This document shows, in pieces, positions 1-7,067 of a DNA stretch of 12,928 bases. The translations under genes and the position numbers were made by a program. Below the pieces are notes generated by a model. The model saw nothing but the letters and a program-made list of their open reading frames with translations, ran no database searches and was not told the origin of the DNA. This DNA is from Candidatus Pelagibacter sp. TMED239 (GTDB lineage: Bacteria > Pseudomonadota > Alphaproteobacteria > Pelagibacterales > Pelagibacteraceae): positions 1-12,928 of the forward strand of contig NHKK02000043.1 of assembly GCA_002169475.2 (NCBI GenBank). The letters run 5' to 3'. How positions within the stretch are numbered: the stretch's first letter is position 1; the number at the start of each line of letters is the position of its first letter.

Positions 1-91
1 CAATGATGCCGGGTGGTTCAGTTATTGGTTGTCCAAAAATTAAAACTTTAGAATTACTTAATAAGCAAGAAAAAGAAGATAGAAATATATT
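1..91 (+). repeat. 91-bp exact inverted repeat, left copy
   Basis: Bases 1-91 equal the reverse complement of 4845-4935 with no mismatch; position n pairs with 4936-n. Identity breaks at base 92 (T here, C expected from 4844). The left limit is the window edge, so the true repeat could be longer. It lies wholly inside pabB coding sequence and shows no transposon-like ends. Confidence 0.95.
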
Positions 92-281
92 TACTGGAAG
101 TTTTGGATATATAAAATTCAATGAGGATATGAGATTTAATATTATTATTAGATCAATATTAAATTATAAAAACGTATCAGAAATCTCAGCAGCATCTGGT
201 GTAGTTTTAGACAGCACTTCAAGAAAAGAGTTTAATGAAAATTTTATTAAGGCCAAATCTCTATTGGAGCTTTATAAATGA
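1..281 (+). CDS. pabB: Aminodeoxychorismate synthase component I, C-terminal fragment
   Basis: This is the last 92 or so residues of a chorismate-binding enzyme, open at the left edge of the window. PabB with PabA turns chorismate and glutamine into 4-amino-4-deoxychorismate for folate synthesis. The fragment contains PGGSVIGCPK, the PabB-style form of the motif (TrpE proteins usually have AGT in place of GGS), then a glycine-rich FTGSFGYI stretch and RFNIIIRS, both typical of the end of the chorismate-binding domain. The stop overlaps the pabA start as ATGA (278-281), so the two are translationally coupled. The first 91 bases are repeated exactly, inverted, at 4845-4935 inside the other pabB piece. 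Joining that piece to this one in frame gives a complete protein of about 404 residues (312 + 92). The reading frame is clear; the anthranilate-synthase alternative is less likely because pabC follows. Confidence 0.85.
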   Translation, partial: MMPGGSVIGCPKIKTLELLNKQEKEDRNIFTGSFGYIKFNEDMRFNIIIRSILNYKNVSEISAASGVVLDSTSRKEFNENFIKAKSLLELYK

Positions 282-835
282 TTTATATAATTGATCACCA
301 AGACTCATTTACATGGAATGTCGTACACCAATTTTCAAAGTTTGAAAAGGTTTTTTGTACAAACTATTTTGAAATTAATGAAAAAAAATTAAACGAATCC
401 AATGTAATTGTTTTGTCTCCAGGTCCAGGATCTCCTAAAGACTATCCAATAACATCAAAAATTTATAAAAAATATAAAGGAAAAAAAAAGATTATTGGAA
501 TATGTTTGGGTTACCAACAAATTTTATTCAATGAAAAAGGTAAAATTGTTCAACAAAAAAATATTTTTCATGGATATCAATCAAAAGTAAAAGTAACGAA
601 AGATAGTAAAATATTTAAAAAAAATAAAATATTTAAAGTTGGCAGATACCATTCATTAAAGTTATATGAGCCATATAAACAAAAAAAAATAAAAATAACA
701 ATGAGATGTACAAAATCAGATATACCTATGGCCATTGAGGATAAAGAAAATAATATATATGGTTTTCAATTTCATCCAGAATCCTTTTTAACAGAAAATG
801 GTAACTTTATTATTAAAAAAATCTTATCTTCATAA
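278..835 (+). CDS. pabA: Aminodeoxychorismate synthase, glutamine amidotransferase subunit
   Basis: This is a class I glutamine amidotransferase of 185 residues, the usual length for PabA/TrpG. It releases ammonia from glutamine and passes it to PabB. The nucleophile Cys76 sits in GICLGYQ and the other triad members, His166 and Glu168, in FQFHPESF. The oxyanion motif SPGPGSP is at 47-53, and the N-terminus IIDHQDSFTWN matches the family start. The ATG overlaps the pabB stop by four bases. The protein could serve an anthranilate synthase in other organisms, but its position between pabB and a class IV aminotransferase-fold lyase supports the folate role. Its 3' end overlaps the next gene by 38 bases. 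Confidence 0.9.
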   Translation: MIYIIDHQDSFTWNVVHQFSKFEKVFCTNYFEINEKKLNESNVIVLSPGPGSPKDYPITSKIYKKYKGKKKIIGICLGYQQILFNEKGKIVQQKNIFHGYQSKVKVTKDSKIFKKNKIFKVGRYHSLKLYEPYKQKKIKITMRCTKSDIPMAIEDKENNIYGFQFHPESFLTENGNFIIKKILSS

Positions 836-1553
836 AGATCTTAAAGAAGTTAGATTTAATGATCTTTGGAATGGACATGGAATTTTTACTACAATGAGAG
901 TTGTAGGTAAATCAGCAAAGATTATTTTTTACAAAGCTCACATAGATAATTTAATTATATCATTAAAAAAATATAATATTTATAAAAAAAATTTAAAAAA
1001 AAATATTTTAAATTTAATTAAAATAAATCTTAAAAAAAATAAAAAGTATGATCATCTTTTAAGGGTAGCTTCAAATAATAAAATTATATCAATTTCTTTA
1101 CGTAAAAGACCGATACCTAAATCTAATTTTAAACTAAAACTATTAAATTATAAAAGAGTAGATGCTGCTTATAAAAATTTAAAATATAAAAAAATTTTAA
1201 AAATACTAAGCAAACTAGACGTTACAAAATTTGATATAGCTCTTTATAAAGGAAACAAAATATTGGAAACTGGCACATCTAATTTGTTGTTTGTTAAAAG
1301 TAATAAAATATTTTCACCAAAGAAAGATTGTTACATCGGTACAACAATTAAGTTTTTTAGTAAAAAGGTTAAGATAAATTTCAAAAACATATTTATAAAA
1401 GATATTAAAAGTTTCGATGAAATCTTAGTTGTTGGATCAGGTAAAGGAATAGCATCTATTTCATCGATTGAGAATAATTCATGGAAAAGAAAAAGTTTAA
1501 AGGTATTTAATAAACTTTTAAAAATATATAAATCTGAAACCAAAAAAAATTAA
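798..1553 (+). CDS. pabC: Aminodeoxychorismate lyase-like class IV PLP enzyme
   Basis: This is a 251-residue protein of the class IV aminotransferase fold (BCAT/D-amino-acid aminotransferase/PabC). After PabBA, PabC removes pyruvate from aminodeoxychorismate to give 4-aminobenzoate. Visible family features are GIFTTMRV (29-36) followed by KAHIDNL (46-52), a lysine-rich KYKKILKILSKL segment (129-140) in which Lys131 aligns with the PLP lysine of E. coli PabC, and ETGTSNLLF (157-165) with the conserved Glu157. A glycine-rich GSGKGIAS at 213-220 sits where the C-terminal substrate loop is expected. The sequence is highly lysine/asparagine-rich and diverged, so a branched-chain aminotransferase relative cannot be excluded on sequence alone; the pabB-pabA context decides. 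The ATG lies inside pabA (38-base overlap) and no clear Shine-Dalgarno is visible, so the start is the least certain part. Confidence 0.78.
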   Translation: MVTLLLKKSYLHKDLKEVRFNDLWNGHGIFTTMRVVGKSAKIIFYKAHIDNLIISLKKYNIYKKNLKKNILNLIKINLKKNKKYDHLLRVASNNKIISISLRKRPIPKSNFKLKLLNYKRVDAAYKNLKYKKILKILSKLDVTKFDIALYKGNKILETGTSNLLFVKSNKIFSPKKDCYIGTTIKFFSKKVKINFKNIFIKDIKSFDEILVVGSGKGIASISSIENNSWKRKSLKVFNKLLKIYKSETKKN

Positions 1554-1558
1554 TATTT

Positions 1559-1960
1559 ATGAAAGATCCTAATAATCCCTGTTTATTTTGTTTAACTAAA
1601 AAAGATGATATTATTGAAGAAAATGAATTTGCTTATGCAACTTTTGATTCATATCCCGTTTCAAATCATCATAGTTTAATCATACCTAAAAGACACGTAA
1701 AAGAGTACTTTGAATTAAGTGAAGAAGAAGTAAGAGGATGTGATCAACTGATAAAAAAAGTTAAAATCAAAGTTGAAAATAATGACAAAACAATTAAAGG
1801 ATTTAATATAGGTATTAATTCTGGAAAAGAAGCAGGGCAATCTATTATGCACTGTCATATTCACTTGATTCCAAGAAGAGAAGGTGACGTTGAAAATCCT
1901 CAGGGTGGCGTAAGAGGAGTTATTCCTTCAAAACAACATTATATAAGAAAAAATAAATAA
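1559..1960 (+). CDS. HIT-family nucleotide hydrolase/transferase
   Basis: This is a 133-residue histidine triad protein. The triad is H98-C-H100-I-H102 in MHCHIHLIPR, where the central histidine is the nucleophile that attacks the alpha-phosphate of nucleotide substrates such as Ap4A or AMP-lysine. The N-terminal CLFC pair (Cys8, Cys11) resembles the zinc-binding cysteines of many bacterial HIT proteins. A PKRH motif (43-46) and the tail GGVRGVIPSKQ are common in bacterial members of the diadenosine-polyphosphate-hydrolase-like group. It starts five bases after the pabC stop, so it is probably co-transcribed, with no obvious functional link to folate. Specific substrate unknown. Confidence 0.88.
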   Translation: MKDPNNPCLFCLTKKDDIIEENEFAYATFDSYPVSNHHSLIIPKRHVKEYFELSEEEVRGCDQLIKKVKIKVENNDKTIKGFNIGINSGKEAGQSIMHCHIHLIPRREGDVENPQGGVRGVIPSKQHYIRKNK

Positions 1961-2040
1961 ATTTTCATAAATTAGCGATACTAAATGACCAAATTCCAAG
2001 GTTGATCTATTTTGTTAACTATACTAAATACTTTATTCGA

Positions 2041-2046
2041 AAGGGG
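2041..2046 (+). promoter_or_regulatory. Shine-Dalgarno that sets the aprM start
   Basis: AAGGGG lies 10 bases before ATG 2057. It is one of the few good ribosome binding sites in this part of the window and argues against the upstream TTG at 2012 as the start of aprM. Confidence 0.55.
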
Positions 2047-2056
2047 TAAAATCGCA

Positions 2057-2857
2057 ATGTTATCTGTTAATCCATTTGTAATATTAGCTGAAACTGTATC
2101 ACCAATATTTATGCAGTCTTTTGTTGTGTTAATGGTTGTCCTAATTGCTGTTGGTACCCTTGTAGATACTATTCATAAAAAAAATGTTAAGTACTTTTTT
2201 CAAAATGCAAAGAAAGCAAAATTATCTGCTACAAAAACTTTAAGTACTGGAGAAAGAATATCAGTTATTTCCAAAACAATTGTAAGTGATATAGCAACTA
2301 CTTCTGAACTAGGAGCAGGAAAAAGAAGAGCTGCCCATCTACTTGGAATGTATGGAACAATTTTATTCTGGTTAGGATCAGCAATAATGATTTTTTGTTA
2401 TTCAAGTCCATCTTCAGAAACTCCATCTTTCTGGCCTATCATTTGGCATGTTGGTGCTATTATGACAGTTGTAGGAGGCGGTTGGTTTTGGTTTTTTTTA
2501 CGAGTAGATGTATATTCGGAAGCTCAACCTTGGTATAGAATTATAAAAGCAGATTTATTTGTGCTTGCTCTTGTTGCATCATCTTTAACAGGTCTAATTT
2601 GGTCTTATTTACAATCATTGGATTTAGATGGTAGATGGGATGATAAAGTATTTTTAGTTTTGTTTATTGCATCTAATCTTGTTTTATTTGGAGGAGTATA
2701 TTGGTCTAAATTTGCACATATGTTTTATAAACCAGGAGCTGCGATACAGAAAAATTTAGCAGAAGCTGACGGTTCCAGAGACAATTTGCCACCCGAAGCA
2801 GATGCCCCAAAACAATTTGGATTAGGTATAAGTAGAGAGAATCCAAAACATTATTAA
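2057..2857 (+). CDS. aprM: AprM, membrane partner of adenylylsulfate reductase
   Basis: This is a 266-residue integral membrane protein directly upstream of aprB and aprA. Hydrophobic segments lie at about 17-38, 98-115, 126-147, 165-185 and 197-216. His94 (AAHLLG), His131 (IIWHVGAI) and His221 (KFAHMFY) near membrane edges resemble the haem-binding histidines of the QmoC/HdrE-type cytochrome b fold. AprM is described in sulfur-oxidising-type apr loci as the putative membrane anchor that exchanges electrons between AprBA and the quinone pool in place of the Qmo complex; that role is inferred here. The C-terminal 40 residues are hydrophilic and probably cytoplasmic. I chose ATG 2057 because of the AAGGGG site upstream; the in-frame TTG at 2012 would add 15 residues. 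The 96 bases before it are the longest gap in the window and presumably hold the apr promoter, though I find no well-spaced -35/-10 pair. Confidence 0.82.
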   Translation: MLSVNPFVILAETVSPIFMQSFVVLMVVLIAVGTLVDTIHKKNVKYFFQNAKKAKLSATKTLSTGERISVISKTIVSDIATTSELGAGKRRAAHLLGMYGTILFWLGSAIMIFCYSSPSSETPSFWPIIWHVGAIMTVVGGGWFWFFLRVDVYSEAQPWYRIIKADLFVLALVASSLTGLIWSYLQSLDLDGRWDDKVFLVLFIASNLVLFGGVYWSKFAHMFYKPGAAIQKNLAEADGSRDNLPPEADAPKQFGLGISRENPKHY

Positions 2858-2885
2858 TATGATTTTGAAAGGAATAAAATAAATT

Positions 2886-3356
2886 ATGTCAACTTTTGTA
2901 TATATGACTCGTTGTGATGGTTGTGGTCATTGTGTAGATATTTGTCCTTCTGACATTATGCATATAGATGAAACTATAAGACGTGCAAAAAATATTGAAC
3001 CAAATTTTTGCTGGGAATGTTATTCGTGTGTAAAGGCATGCCCTAACCATGCAATAGATGTTCGAGGTTATGCTGACTTTGCTCCTATGGGACACAGTGT
3101 AAGAGTTAGAAGGGAAGAAGAAAAAGGAACAATCTCCTGGAAAATTAAATTTAGAAATGGGACAGTAAAAGATTTTGTTTCTCCAATAACAACAAAACCA
3201 TGGGGAAAATTTATTCCAAAACTTGCAGATGGTGACAAACCAAACCAAGGAGAAATAAATTCACAAATTCTCTATTCAGAACCAGAGGGACTAAATACAA
3301 AAAAAGAATTACCAAAAGTAGAAAAAAGTGCATTTAAAAAAGGTGTTTATTATTAA
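2886..3356 (+). CDS. aprB: Adenylylsulfate reductase beta subunit (two 4Fe-4S clusters)
   Basis: This is a 156-residue ferredoxin-like subunit. Two classic cluster motifs are visible: Cys10, Cys13, Cys16, Cys20 (CDGCGHCVDICP) and Cys42, Cys45, Cys48, Cys52 (CWECYSCVKACP). The following stretch DVRGYADFAPMGHSV and the long C-terminal tail (WKIKFRNGTVKDF, then TTKPWGKF) are characteristic of AprB rather than of generic ferredoxins; in this family the tail wraps around AprA. It relays electrons between the FAD of AprA and the membrane partner. A GAAAGGA ribosome binding site (2867-2873) precedes the ATG by 12 bases. The stop overlaps the aprA start by one base (TAATG at 3354-3358), as expected for subunits made in equal amounts. 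Confidence 0.95.
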   Translation: MSTFVYMTRCDGCGHCVDICPSDIMHIDETIRRAKNIEPNFCWECYSCVKACPNHAIDVRGYADFAPMGHSVRVRREEEKGTISWKIKFRNGTVKDFVSPITTKPWGKFIPKLADGDKPNQGEINSQILYSEPEGLNTKKELPKVEKSAFKKGVYY

Positions 3357-4882
3357 TGGCTAGAAAAACTATAGTTGAAGATTGTGATATTCTTGTAGTA
3401 GGCGGTGGTATGGCTGGAACTGGTGCTGCTTTTGAAGCTAGACACTGGGGAAGAGATCTAAAAATTATTTGTGCTGAAAAAGCAAATATAGACAGAAGCG
3501 GTGCAGTTGCTCAAGGTCTATATGCAATCAACTGTTATATGGGAATGCAGTGGGATGAAAATCAACCCGAGGATCACGTCAGATACGCACGTAACGATTT
3601 AATGGGAATGGTTAGAGAAGATCTAGGTTATGATATGGCTCGTCACGTAGACTCAACAGTTCATATGTTTGATGAATGGGGTTTGCCTATGATGAAAAAT
3701 GAAAAAACTGGACGTTATCTAAGAGAAGGTAAGTGGCAGATAATGATTCATGGAGAAAGTTATAAACCAATTGTTGCTGAAGCAGCAAAAAAATCTGCTG
3801 ATAAAATATATAATAGAATTATGATTACCCATCTTCTTATGGATGAAACAAAAGAGAATAGAGTAGGTGGAGCAGTAGGATTTAATATGAGAACTGGAGA
3901 CTATTATGTCTTTAGAGCAAAAACAGTAATAGTAGCAGCAGGAGGAGCATCACATATATTTAAACCAAGAGCTGTTGGTGAAGGGATGGGTAGAACCTGG
4001 TATGCGCCTTGGAGTAACGGTTCTGCTTACGCATTACCAATCGCAGTTGGAGCTAAAATGACCCAAATGGAAAATAGAATTGTTTTATGTAGATTTAAAG
4101 ATGGGTACGGACCTGTAGGTGCATATTTTTTACATTTAAAAACTTATACTCAAAATGCCAATGGAGAGAATTATGAAAAAAAATGGTATGAACATACTAA
4201 AGAAATGGTTGGTGAATACATAGATCATCATCCAACACCAACTTGCTTACGTAATCATGCCTTTATTCAAGAAACAATGGCAGGAGGTGGACCAATTCAT
4301 ATGGTAACTACAGAAGCTTTTCAAGATCCACATTTAGAAACAGTTGGTTGGGAAAATTTCTTAGGGATGACAGTTGGACAGGCAGTTGTATGGGCATCAC
4401 AAAACATTGATCCAAAATATACAAATCCTGAATTAACTACATCAGAACCGTATGTTATGGGGTCACATGCCACTTGTTCAGGTGCATGGGTGAGTGGTCC
4501 AGAAGATCTTTCACCTCCAGAATATTTTTGGGGATACAATAGAATGTTAACTGTAGAAGGTCTTTTTGGAGCTGGAGATACAGTAGGGGGTAGTGCTCAT
4601 AAATTTTCATCTGGTTCTTTTACAGAAGGACGTTTAGCTGCAAAAGCTGCAGTAAAATACATACAAGATAAAAAAGCTGAAGACCTTAAAGTATCAGATG
4701 CTCAATGTGATAATTTTAAAGAGATTATCTATAAACCATTAGAAAATTATACTGTTGGAAGAAATGAAATTACCGGAGGAACAGTATCTCCAAGCTATAT
4801 TTCTCCAATCCAAGGACTTCAAAGACTTCAAAGAATTATGGATGAATATATTTCTATCTTCTTTTTCTTGCTTATTAAGTAA
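3356..4882 (+). CDS. aprA: Adenylylsulfate reductase alpha subunit, truncated by junction
   Basis: This is the FAD-binding catalytic subunit that interconverts APS and sulfite plus AMP. The dinucleotide-binding motif GGGMAGTGAAFEA is at 16-28, followed by EKANIDRSGAVAQGL (41-55), GSHATCSGAWVSG around His371, and the FAD-contact region GAGDTVGGSAHKFSSGSF. Authentic aprA sequence ends near base 4849, after residue 498 (RLQRIMDEY). The last ten residues, including FFFLL, are out-of-context translation of inverted pabB DNA. The family is usually somewhat over 600 residues, so roughly the last fifth is absent, including the C-terminal domain. In SAR11-type organisms, which lack dsr sulfate-reduction genes, the enzyme is thought to run toward sulfite oxidation. 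As drawn the gene is broken, but this is probably an artefact and the gene in the living cell is probably intact. Confidence 0.93.
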   Translation: MARKTIVEDCDILVVGGGMAGTGAAFEARHWGRDLKIICAEKANIDRSGAVAQGLYAINCYMGMQWDENQPEDHVRYARNDLMGMVREDLGYDMARHVDSTVHMFDEWGLPMMKNEKTGRYLREGKWQIMIHGESYKPIVAEAAKKSADKIYNRIMITHLLMDETKENRVGGAVGFNMRTGDYYVFRAKTVIVAAGGASHIFKPRAVGEGMGRTWYAPWSNGSAYALPIAVGAKMTQMENRIVLCRFKDGYGPVGAYFLHLKTYTQNANGENYEKKWYEHTKEMVGEYIDHHPTPTCLRNHAFIQETMAGGGPIHMVTTEAFQDPHLETVGWENFLGMTVGQAVVWASQNIDPKYTNPELTTSEPYVMGSHATCSGAWVSGPEDLSPPEYFWGYNRMLTVEGLFGAGDTVGGSAHKFSSGSFTEGRLAAKAAVKYIQDKKAEDLKVSDAQCDNFKEIIYKPLENYTVGRNEITGGTVSPSYISPIQGLQRLQRIMDEYISIFFFLLIK

Positions 4883-5869
4883 TTCTAAAGTTTTAATTTT
4901 TGGACAACCAATAACTGAACCACCCGGCATCATTGATTTAATAATATCCTTTGGTTTTGTTTTCTTTTTTAAGATACCTTGTATTGTGGTTACATAATGA
5001 AAAAGATGTTTGTATTCTTCTACATATTTTTTCTTTAAAATTTTTACAGTATTGGGTACACAAATTCTTGAAAGATCATTTCTTTCCATGTCAACAATCA
5101 TGTTGTGCTCTTTTGTTTCTTTGTTGTTAGATCTAAAAAATTTAAGAGCTTTATTTTTATCTATTTTATAATTTTTTTTTAAAGTTCCAGCTATAGGCTT
5201 GGTAATTATCTTTTTTCCTTTTTTATCAATAAGTGTCTCAGGTGAACAACTAACTATTGAAAAATCTTTATCTCTAATCATAAAAGACTCTGGGGATGAG
5301 TTTAATTTCATCAATTTCCAAAAGAAATTTACAGGATTTATCGTTGATATATTTTTATATTTTGTACAAATTTTTATTTGATATGTTTCTCCTTGTTTAA
5401 TTTTCCTAGTGAATAAATCAAATATTTTTTTATATTTTGGAAAATTAATATTTAATTTAAAAGGACTTAAAATTTTAGTTTGTTGAAAGCGTTTTTTAAA
5501 ATTATGTTTTTTTATATTTGAAAAAATGTTAATTTTATCTCTTATTTTTATTACAGTTTCTGGCTTATAAAATACTCCCTTATAAAAGTTCAATTTTTTT
5601 TGGTTCTTAATTTTAATATTTAATATATTGCATAAAATTTCATAACTAAAAAATCCAATATATAAATCAGTTTCTTTTTGATATTTTTTATAGGAAAATA
5701 AATTAAAAAAACTGTTAATATTTTTATTTGTTAAAATAACTCTTTTTGAAAAATCTGTGTAAATATTATATCCATCTTTTACTTTATATATAATTAAAGC
5801 TTTATCGGATTGATAAAGATTTTCTAAATATTGGTTAAATTTAAGCCTGGGCTTTTTGTGTTCTATCAA
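4739..5869 (-). CDS. pabB: Aminodeoxychorismate synthase component I, N-terminal portion
   Basis: This is the N-terminal and central part of PabB (376 residues as an open frame, about 342 authentic). Family motifs: KQGETYQIKI (158-167), SCSPETLI (207-214), TKPIAGT (223-229), KEHNMIVDMERNDLSRI (253-269), YKHLFHYVTTIQG (286-298) and PGGSVIG (315-321). Ala227 stands where E. coli PabB has the nucleophilic lysine of PIKGT; anthranilate synthases also have alanine there. Past base 4844 the frame reads antisense through aprA for about 35 meaningless residues, so the true continuation is at bases 92-281. The start is a TTG at 5867-5869, overlapping the MFS gene end by 29 bases; no better in-frame start is visible. 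It lies downstream of metC and the MFS gene on the same strand, so probably in one transcript. Confidence 0.85.
   Translation of the reverse strand: MIEHKKPRLKFNQYLENLYQSDKALIIYKVKDGYNIYTDFSKRVILTNKNINSFFNLFSYKKYQKETDLYIGFFSYEILCNILNIKIKNQKKLNFYKGVFYKPETVIKIRDKINIFSNIKKHNFKKRFQQTKILSPFKLNINFPKYKKIFDLFTRKIKQGETYQIKICTKYKNISTINPVNFFWKLMKLNSSPESFMIRDKDFSIVSCSPETLIDKKGKKIITKPIAGTLKKNYKIDKNKALKFFRSNNKETKEHNMIVDMERNDLSRICVPNTVKILKKKYVEEYKHLFHYVTTIQGILKKKTKPKDIIKSMMPGGSVIGCPKIKTLELLNKQEKEDRNIFIHNSLKSLKSLDWRNIAWRYCSSGNFISSNSIIF
4845..4850. other. Fold-back junction between aprA and inverted pabB
   Basis: Left of base 4845 the sequence is aprA on the + strand; from here rightward it is pabB on the - strand. 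About five bases (AATAT, 4845-4849) fit both genes: they complete the expected Glu-Tyr codons of aprA and also match pabB. Short shared homology at an inverted join is typical of template switching during multiple displacement amplification, and also of microhomology-mediated rearrangement. Confidence 0.8.
4845..4935 (-). repeat. 91-bp exact inverted repeat, right copy
   Basis: This is the reverse complement of bases 1-91, identical throughout. It encodes PabB residues from Met313 to about Phe342 on the - strand. Together with the left copy it brackets a 4753-base segment (92-4844). Flipping that segment would rejoin the two pabB halves into one open frame. Confidence 0.95.
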
Positions 5870-7067
5870 TTGCTTGCTCTTTTATTGGTAAATGTATTAA
5901 ACCTGCAAAAATTGATAATGCAATTGCCAAATACCACGCATAGTCATAAGATCCATAAAGATCATAAAATAAACCTCCTAAGTATGCGCCAAAGAATGAA
6001 CCTATTTGATGGCTTAAAAATACCAAACCATACAATAAACCTAAATATTTTGTTCCAAATATATGTGCTACAATACCACTTGTTGCTGGCACAGTTGATA
6101 ACCAGAGAATTCCAAAGCTAGCACCAAATATTATTGAACTAATTGTACTGGGTGGCGTAAATATAAATAAACAAATTGAAATACCTCTTAATAAGTAAAT
6201 TGCACTTAAAATTATTTTTTTACTTTTTTTTGATGATAGATAACCGCTTGCTAAAGAACCTATAATGTTAAAAAAACCTATTAATGATAAAATCATAGCA
6301 GCTGTCCAGTCTTCAAGTCCTTTATCTATTACATATTTAGGCACATGAGTTCCAACTAAGGTTATATGAAATCCACATACAAAAAATCCAGATGTTAAAA
6401 GCAAATAACTCTTATTTTGGAATGCTTCTTTTAATGCTTCTATGGTTGATTGATCATTAAAAGTTTCATTTGTTTGATTTGAAATAGGTGACCTTACAAA
6501 AAAAGCTACAACAAAACCAATACTCAAAAAAATCATAAATAGAAACAAAGTTTGAACCCAGCCATTATTTTCTAATGAATAGTTTGTATATAATGGAGAC
6601 AAAAAATAACCAAATGAACCAACTGCAGTTACAATACTCATGGCAATTGTTCGATTTGATAATGGAAAATGTTTTCCAACCATTGACATGGGAATACTTA
6701 TAGCTGTACCGCCACAACCAATTCCTATTAAAACTCCTAAACTTATTTGAAAATAAAGACCAGTATTAGGACCAGCGTATAAAAAATAAACACCTAATAT
6801 ATAAAATATAAAGGCTAAGCTAATTGCTTTATGTCCACCGTACTTGTCAGCGATTGCACCGAAAATTGGTCCTGACAGACCCCAGCCAAGCATTTGAATT
6901 CCTATAGCAAGTCCAAATTCAGTATTTGTAATTCCAAGATCTATATTGAAATCCATAAAGAACATACCAAAAACTTGTCTAACGCTCAAAGAAATAAAAA
7001 CAACTAGTGAAGCAGCAATTAGAGTCACTAATGCTGTATTATTTTTTATAAATTTTTCTGAACTCAT
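5841..7067 (-). CDS. MFS transporter of the monocarboxylate/oxalate-like type
   Basis: This is a 408-residue inner-membrane transporter with the hydrophobic pattern of twelve helices in two halves of six, split by a polar loop at about 192-220. The major facilitator motif A appears as GAIADKYGGHK (70-80) between helices 2 and 3. The second half opens with CGFHITLVGTHVPKYVID followed by LIGFFNIIGSLASGYL, a pattern I associate with the MCT/oxalate-formate antiporter-like branch, which moves small organic acids. The substrate cannot be read from sequence. The ATG overlaps the metC stop by four bases (7064-7067), and the gene end overlaps pabB by 29 bases, so metC, this gene and pabB look like one translationally coupled operon. 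Whether it exports a product of that operon or imports an acid is open. Confidence 0.85.
   Translation of the reverse strand: MSSEKFIKNNTALVTLIAASLVVFISLSVRQVFGMFFMDFNIDLGITNTEFGLAIGIQMLGWGLSGPIFGAIADKYGGHKAISLAFIFYILGVYFLYAGPNTGLYFQISLGVLIGIGCGGTAISIPMSMVGKHFPLSNRTIAMSIVTAVGSFGYFLSPLYTNYSLENNGWVQTLFLFMIFLSIGFVVAFFVRSPISNQTNETFNDQSTIEALKEAFQNKSYLLLTSGFFVCGFHITLVGTHVPKYVIDKGLEDWTAAMILSLIGFFNIIGSLASGYLSSKKSKKIILSAIYLLRGISICLFIFTPPSTISSIIFGASFGILWLSTVPATSGIVAHIFGTKYLGLLYGLVFLSHQIGSFFGAYLGGLFYDLYGSYDYAWYLAIALSIFAGLIHLPIKEQAIDRTQKAQA

Noticed and set aside
1331..1543. 70-residue - strand frame opposite pabC
   Set aside because: Antisense shadow with no start signal.
2002..2025. TTGATC and TATACT as an apr promoter
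   Set aside because: The spacer is only 12 bases, too short for a sigma-70 promoter.
2012..2056. TTG start adding 15 residues to AprM
   Set aside because: A good AAGGGG site sits just before ATG 2057, and the extra residues look like untranslated leader.
2889..3248. 119-residue - strand frame opposite aprB
   Set aside because: Antisense shadow of conserved ferredoxin cysteine codons; composition is implausible for a protein.
4739..4844. Tail of the pabB frame (about 35 residues) as a real C-terminus
   Set aside because: It is antisense to well-conserved aprA codons and lacks the PabB ending, which is found instead at bases 92-281.
92..4844. Phase-variable invertible switch controlling pabB
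   Set aside because: The geometry fits, but there is no recombinase, the repeats are coding sequence at the window edge, and an artefact explains it more simply. Kept only as an alternative in the findings.
5831..6121. 96-residue + strand frame opposite the MFS gene
   Set aside because: Low-complexity antisense shadow of a clear transporter; no motif and no ribosome site.
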